A stretch of 64,000 bases of DNA, from contig NC_134531.1 of the NCBI RefSeq assembly GCF_050624435.1, forward strand, positions 253,408,812 to 253,472,811, in the 5' to 3' direction. Below the pieces are notes generated by a model. The model saw nothing but the letters and a program-made list of their open reading frames with translations. It was not told the origin of the DNA and did not search any database. The stretch is from Tenrec ecaudatus. Taxonomy: Eukaryota > Chordata > Mammalia > Afrosoricida > Tenrecidae. How positions within the stretch are numbered: position 1 is the stretch's first letter; each line of letters opens with the position of its first letter. Of the stretch, positions 62,215 through 64,000 are shown piece after piece. Made by a program: the position numbers and the translations under genes.

Positions 62215-62345
62215 TCACTTACTGACATGGAGTCCATGCTGACTTACACGACTGTAGGTTCCTGACAGTGGATCTGTATTTCTAAGGGAGGAGAAAGCCC
62301 AGTCATTGTCCAGCAGAGCTGCTGGTGTTTTCAAACTGGCAGCCG
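62215..62345 (-). repeat. AfroSINE
   Basis: CTCACTTACTGACATGGAGTC, CTGACAGTGGATCTG, CAGAGCTGCTGGTG and TTCAAACTGGCAGCC in minus-strand order. Confidence 0.6.
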
Positions 62346-62718
62346 CAGCACCAGAGCTCACAAGCCTCTCTAAATCTCCCATTCTGGTTCTCATTCTGCT
62401 TCACTCAAAAAAACTTTACCTTTCAATCTCTTCTAATTTTATGTCACCAAATCTCTCGAAATCAGTTTAAATGCCTTCAAAGTGATATTTGGGGGGATTT
62501 TGTTGTTGTTGTACTTCAATTGGGGACTTAAGAATTGTGGTTGCTTTCTTTTATATAAGGAAGAATATTTAATATATTTATGTGGAGATGGGGATGGGTG
62601 TATGAGGCAACAATAAAACTTTAAAGCTATCCATCTGATGTCAGTGTGAAAAATGTATTGAATTAGTGTGATGGAAAATGTAGATAATGTTACAAGGAGG
62701 TTATTTAATTAATCTAGA
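62346..62718. other. Unannotated stretch
   Basis: Nothing recognised. Confidence 0.35.
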
Positions 62719-63249
62719 TGTGTTAGTCCGGGTAGACTAGAGAAGCAAATTCACAGACACATATGTATGTGTGTAAAAAAGAGCTTTATATACAAGATCA
62801 ATTGAATGTTGAGAAAGCATCCCAGATCAAGTTCATAAGTCTGATATTAGCCCATATATCCAATACCAATCTATAATATCCTCTGCAGACTCACGAAACA
62901 CATGCAGTGACACCAACTGCAGGAAGATCACAGGCCAGTGGGTGGGAAGTCTTATGGATCCAGTGGTGTTATAAGCATTGCAACACTGGCAGGGGTTTCC
63001 ACGTGGCTTCTTGAGCTTAGAGCACTAGCACAGTTCCATGTGTCTTCTCAGCTGCAATGTCTCCCAGGGAGTGAGCTGAGAGATAGAGTGTCTCCCGCCT
63101 CCAAGGAGGAATACAGGAGTTCCCAGAAGGCTCGGGAGAAGGCCATGCCAACACAGAGGCTTCACAGGCTATGACTTGATCAACAGGCTAGACTCCATCC
63201 TTTCACTCTTAATCCTTTCAAATTGACAAATAATAATGTAACTACCACA
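62719..63249 (+). repeat. Solo-LTR-like repeat, copy C (best bounded)
   Basis: 531 bp from TGTGTTAGTCCGGG to AACTACCACA, with a perfect 5-bp duplication CTAGA at 62714-62718 and 63250-63254. Contains no internal viral genes. Confidence 0.82.
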
Positions 63250-63254
63250 CTAGA

Positions 63255-64000
63255 CAAGAGATGGACTTATCTTGGCTTTTAAAGGATAAGGTGGAGATAG
63301 TGAGAGAAAACTGCATAGAGAATCAGGGATTTGAAACATGTTTATCAGATAAAATGCAGAGACTCCAGCAATTGTCAAAGAGTGGGGCTGAGATAGAGTC
63401 TAGTGTCAAGGTTGTCTTCCTATTTATGGCTTGCATAAGTCACTGATTGATGACCCCATTCCATTCCCTGAGGCAAGGAACACCACGGGAAACCAGGTTT
63501 GGGGATGGGATTGTAGAAAATATTAATTTCAGATTCAGATATGTTCACTATAAAGTACTTTGGGGATTTCCAAATGGATAAATCAAAGAGGGAAGTGGGT
63601 AGCGATACCATTGACAGAGATAAAAAAGAAAAAGTTATTTTAATCCTCTTTGGTGTTTTAGAAGTTTGACCCTACAGTGAACCCTGATCACATGTAATTT
63701 TAGTTGTTTCAACTAGTGTGTCTCGGAGATTTGATGATTAGTTCACAACACAGTACCCAGGAGAACAACTATGACTTCATCCTATTGGGAGTCATCTAGA
63801 CACACTGAGGGAATTTAAATTTTCTTGTTAAAGAATAGATTCAAGACAAAAGGAAGAAATGTTATGAGCTCAAGTTTGGAGTTTAGAAGGAAATTTTTTA
63901 AAGTAACACTACCTCATTCATGCAGCTTTTGTTACTTTGAATAACAAAAGCAAAGTAAAAAAAGCAATTTCCTAATATTTTACAGAAACTGGGTGAGTGT
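63255..64000. other. Unannotated stretch at the window end
   Basis: AT-rich; no repeat or gene recognised. Confidence 0.35.

Overview
This is a mammalian, repeat-dominated, AT-rich window inside an olfactory receptor (OR) cluster. The repeat content points to Afrotheria, most likely a tenrec such as Echinops telfairi. Three lines support that inference: many AfroSINE copies (tRNA-derived SINEs of Afrotheria), RTE/BovB-like LINEs sharing a 3' tail with those SINEs, and three 190-bp hAT elements matching SPIN, a horizontally transferred transposon known in tenrec. The species is inferred, not proven. I see no bacterial, phage or CRISPR content.

Genes. Only two loci look like functional protein-coding genes, both single-coding-exon ORs on the minus strand: 19130-20053 and 50735-51658, each 307 aa and about 80% identical to each other. 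Both resemble human OR5AC2. Three further minus-strand OR pseudogenes lie at 9095-10304, 26195-26965 and 31585-32098. All five loci have the same orientation, as expected of a tandem OR array. Both intact genes, and two of the pseudogenes, keep the same splice-acceptor-like AG|TGAT block upstream of the start codon. Blocks of related non-coding sequence lie about 3 kb upstream of both intact genes, and one lies upstream of the first pseudogene.

Repeat layout. 1-7.6 kb is an old L1 carrying younger L1 3'-end insertions on both strands. 7.6-9.1 kb is an AfroSINE cluster. 10.7-14.6 kb is RTE LINE with L1 insertions. 15.8-17.7 kb, 28.65-31.3 kb, 32.5-34.5 kb, 38.0-39.3 kb and 58.7-61.4 kb are L1 3' ends with a long 3' UTR. 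35.4-38.0 kb and 55.6-62.0 kb each hold oppositely oriented RTE segments. 44.2-44.85 kb holds three consecutive AfroSINEs. Four roughly 0.5-kb solo-LTR-like repeats lie at about 15.0, 43.2, 48.5 and 62.7 kb. The regions 20.1-23.7 kb, 42.2-43.2 kb, 44.9-47.7 kb and 53.5-55.5 kb look mostly unique.

No undescribed multi-gene system is visible. The observations most worth a second look are a 142-bp perfectly identical tract between the two OR genes, an L1 3'-tail dimer structure shared by two independent insertions, the TSD-flanked solo-LTR-like family, and the SPIN elements, one of which splits an OR pseudogene.
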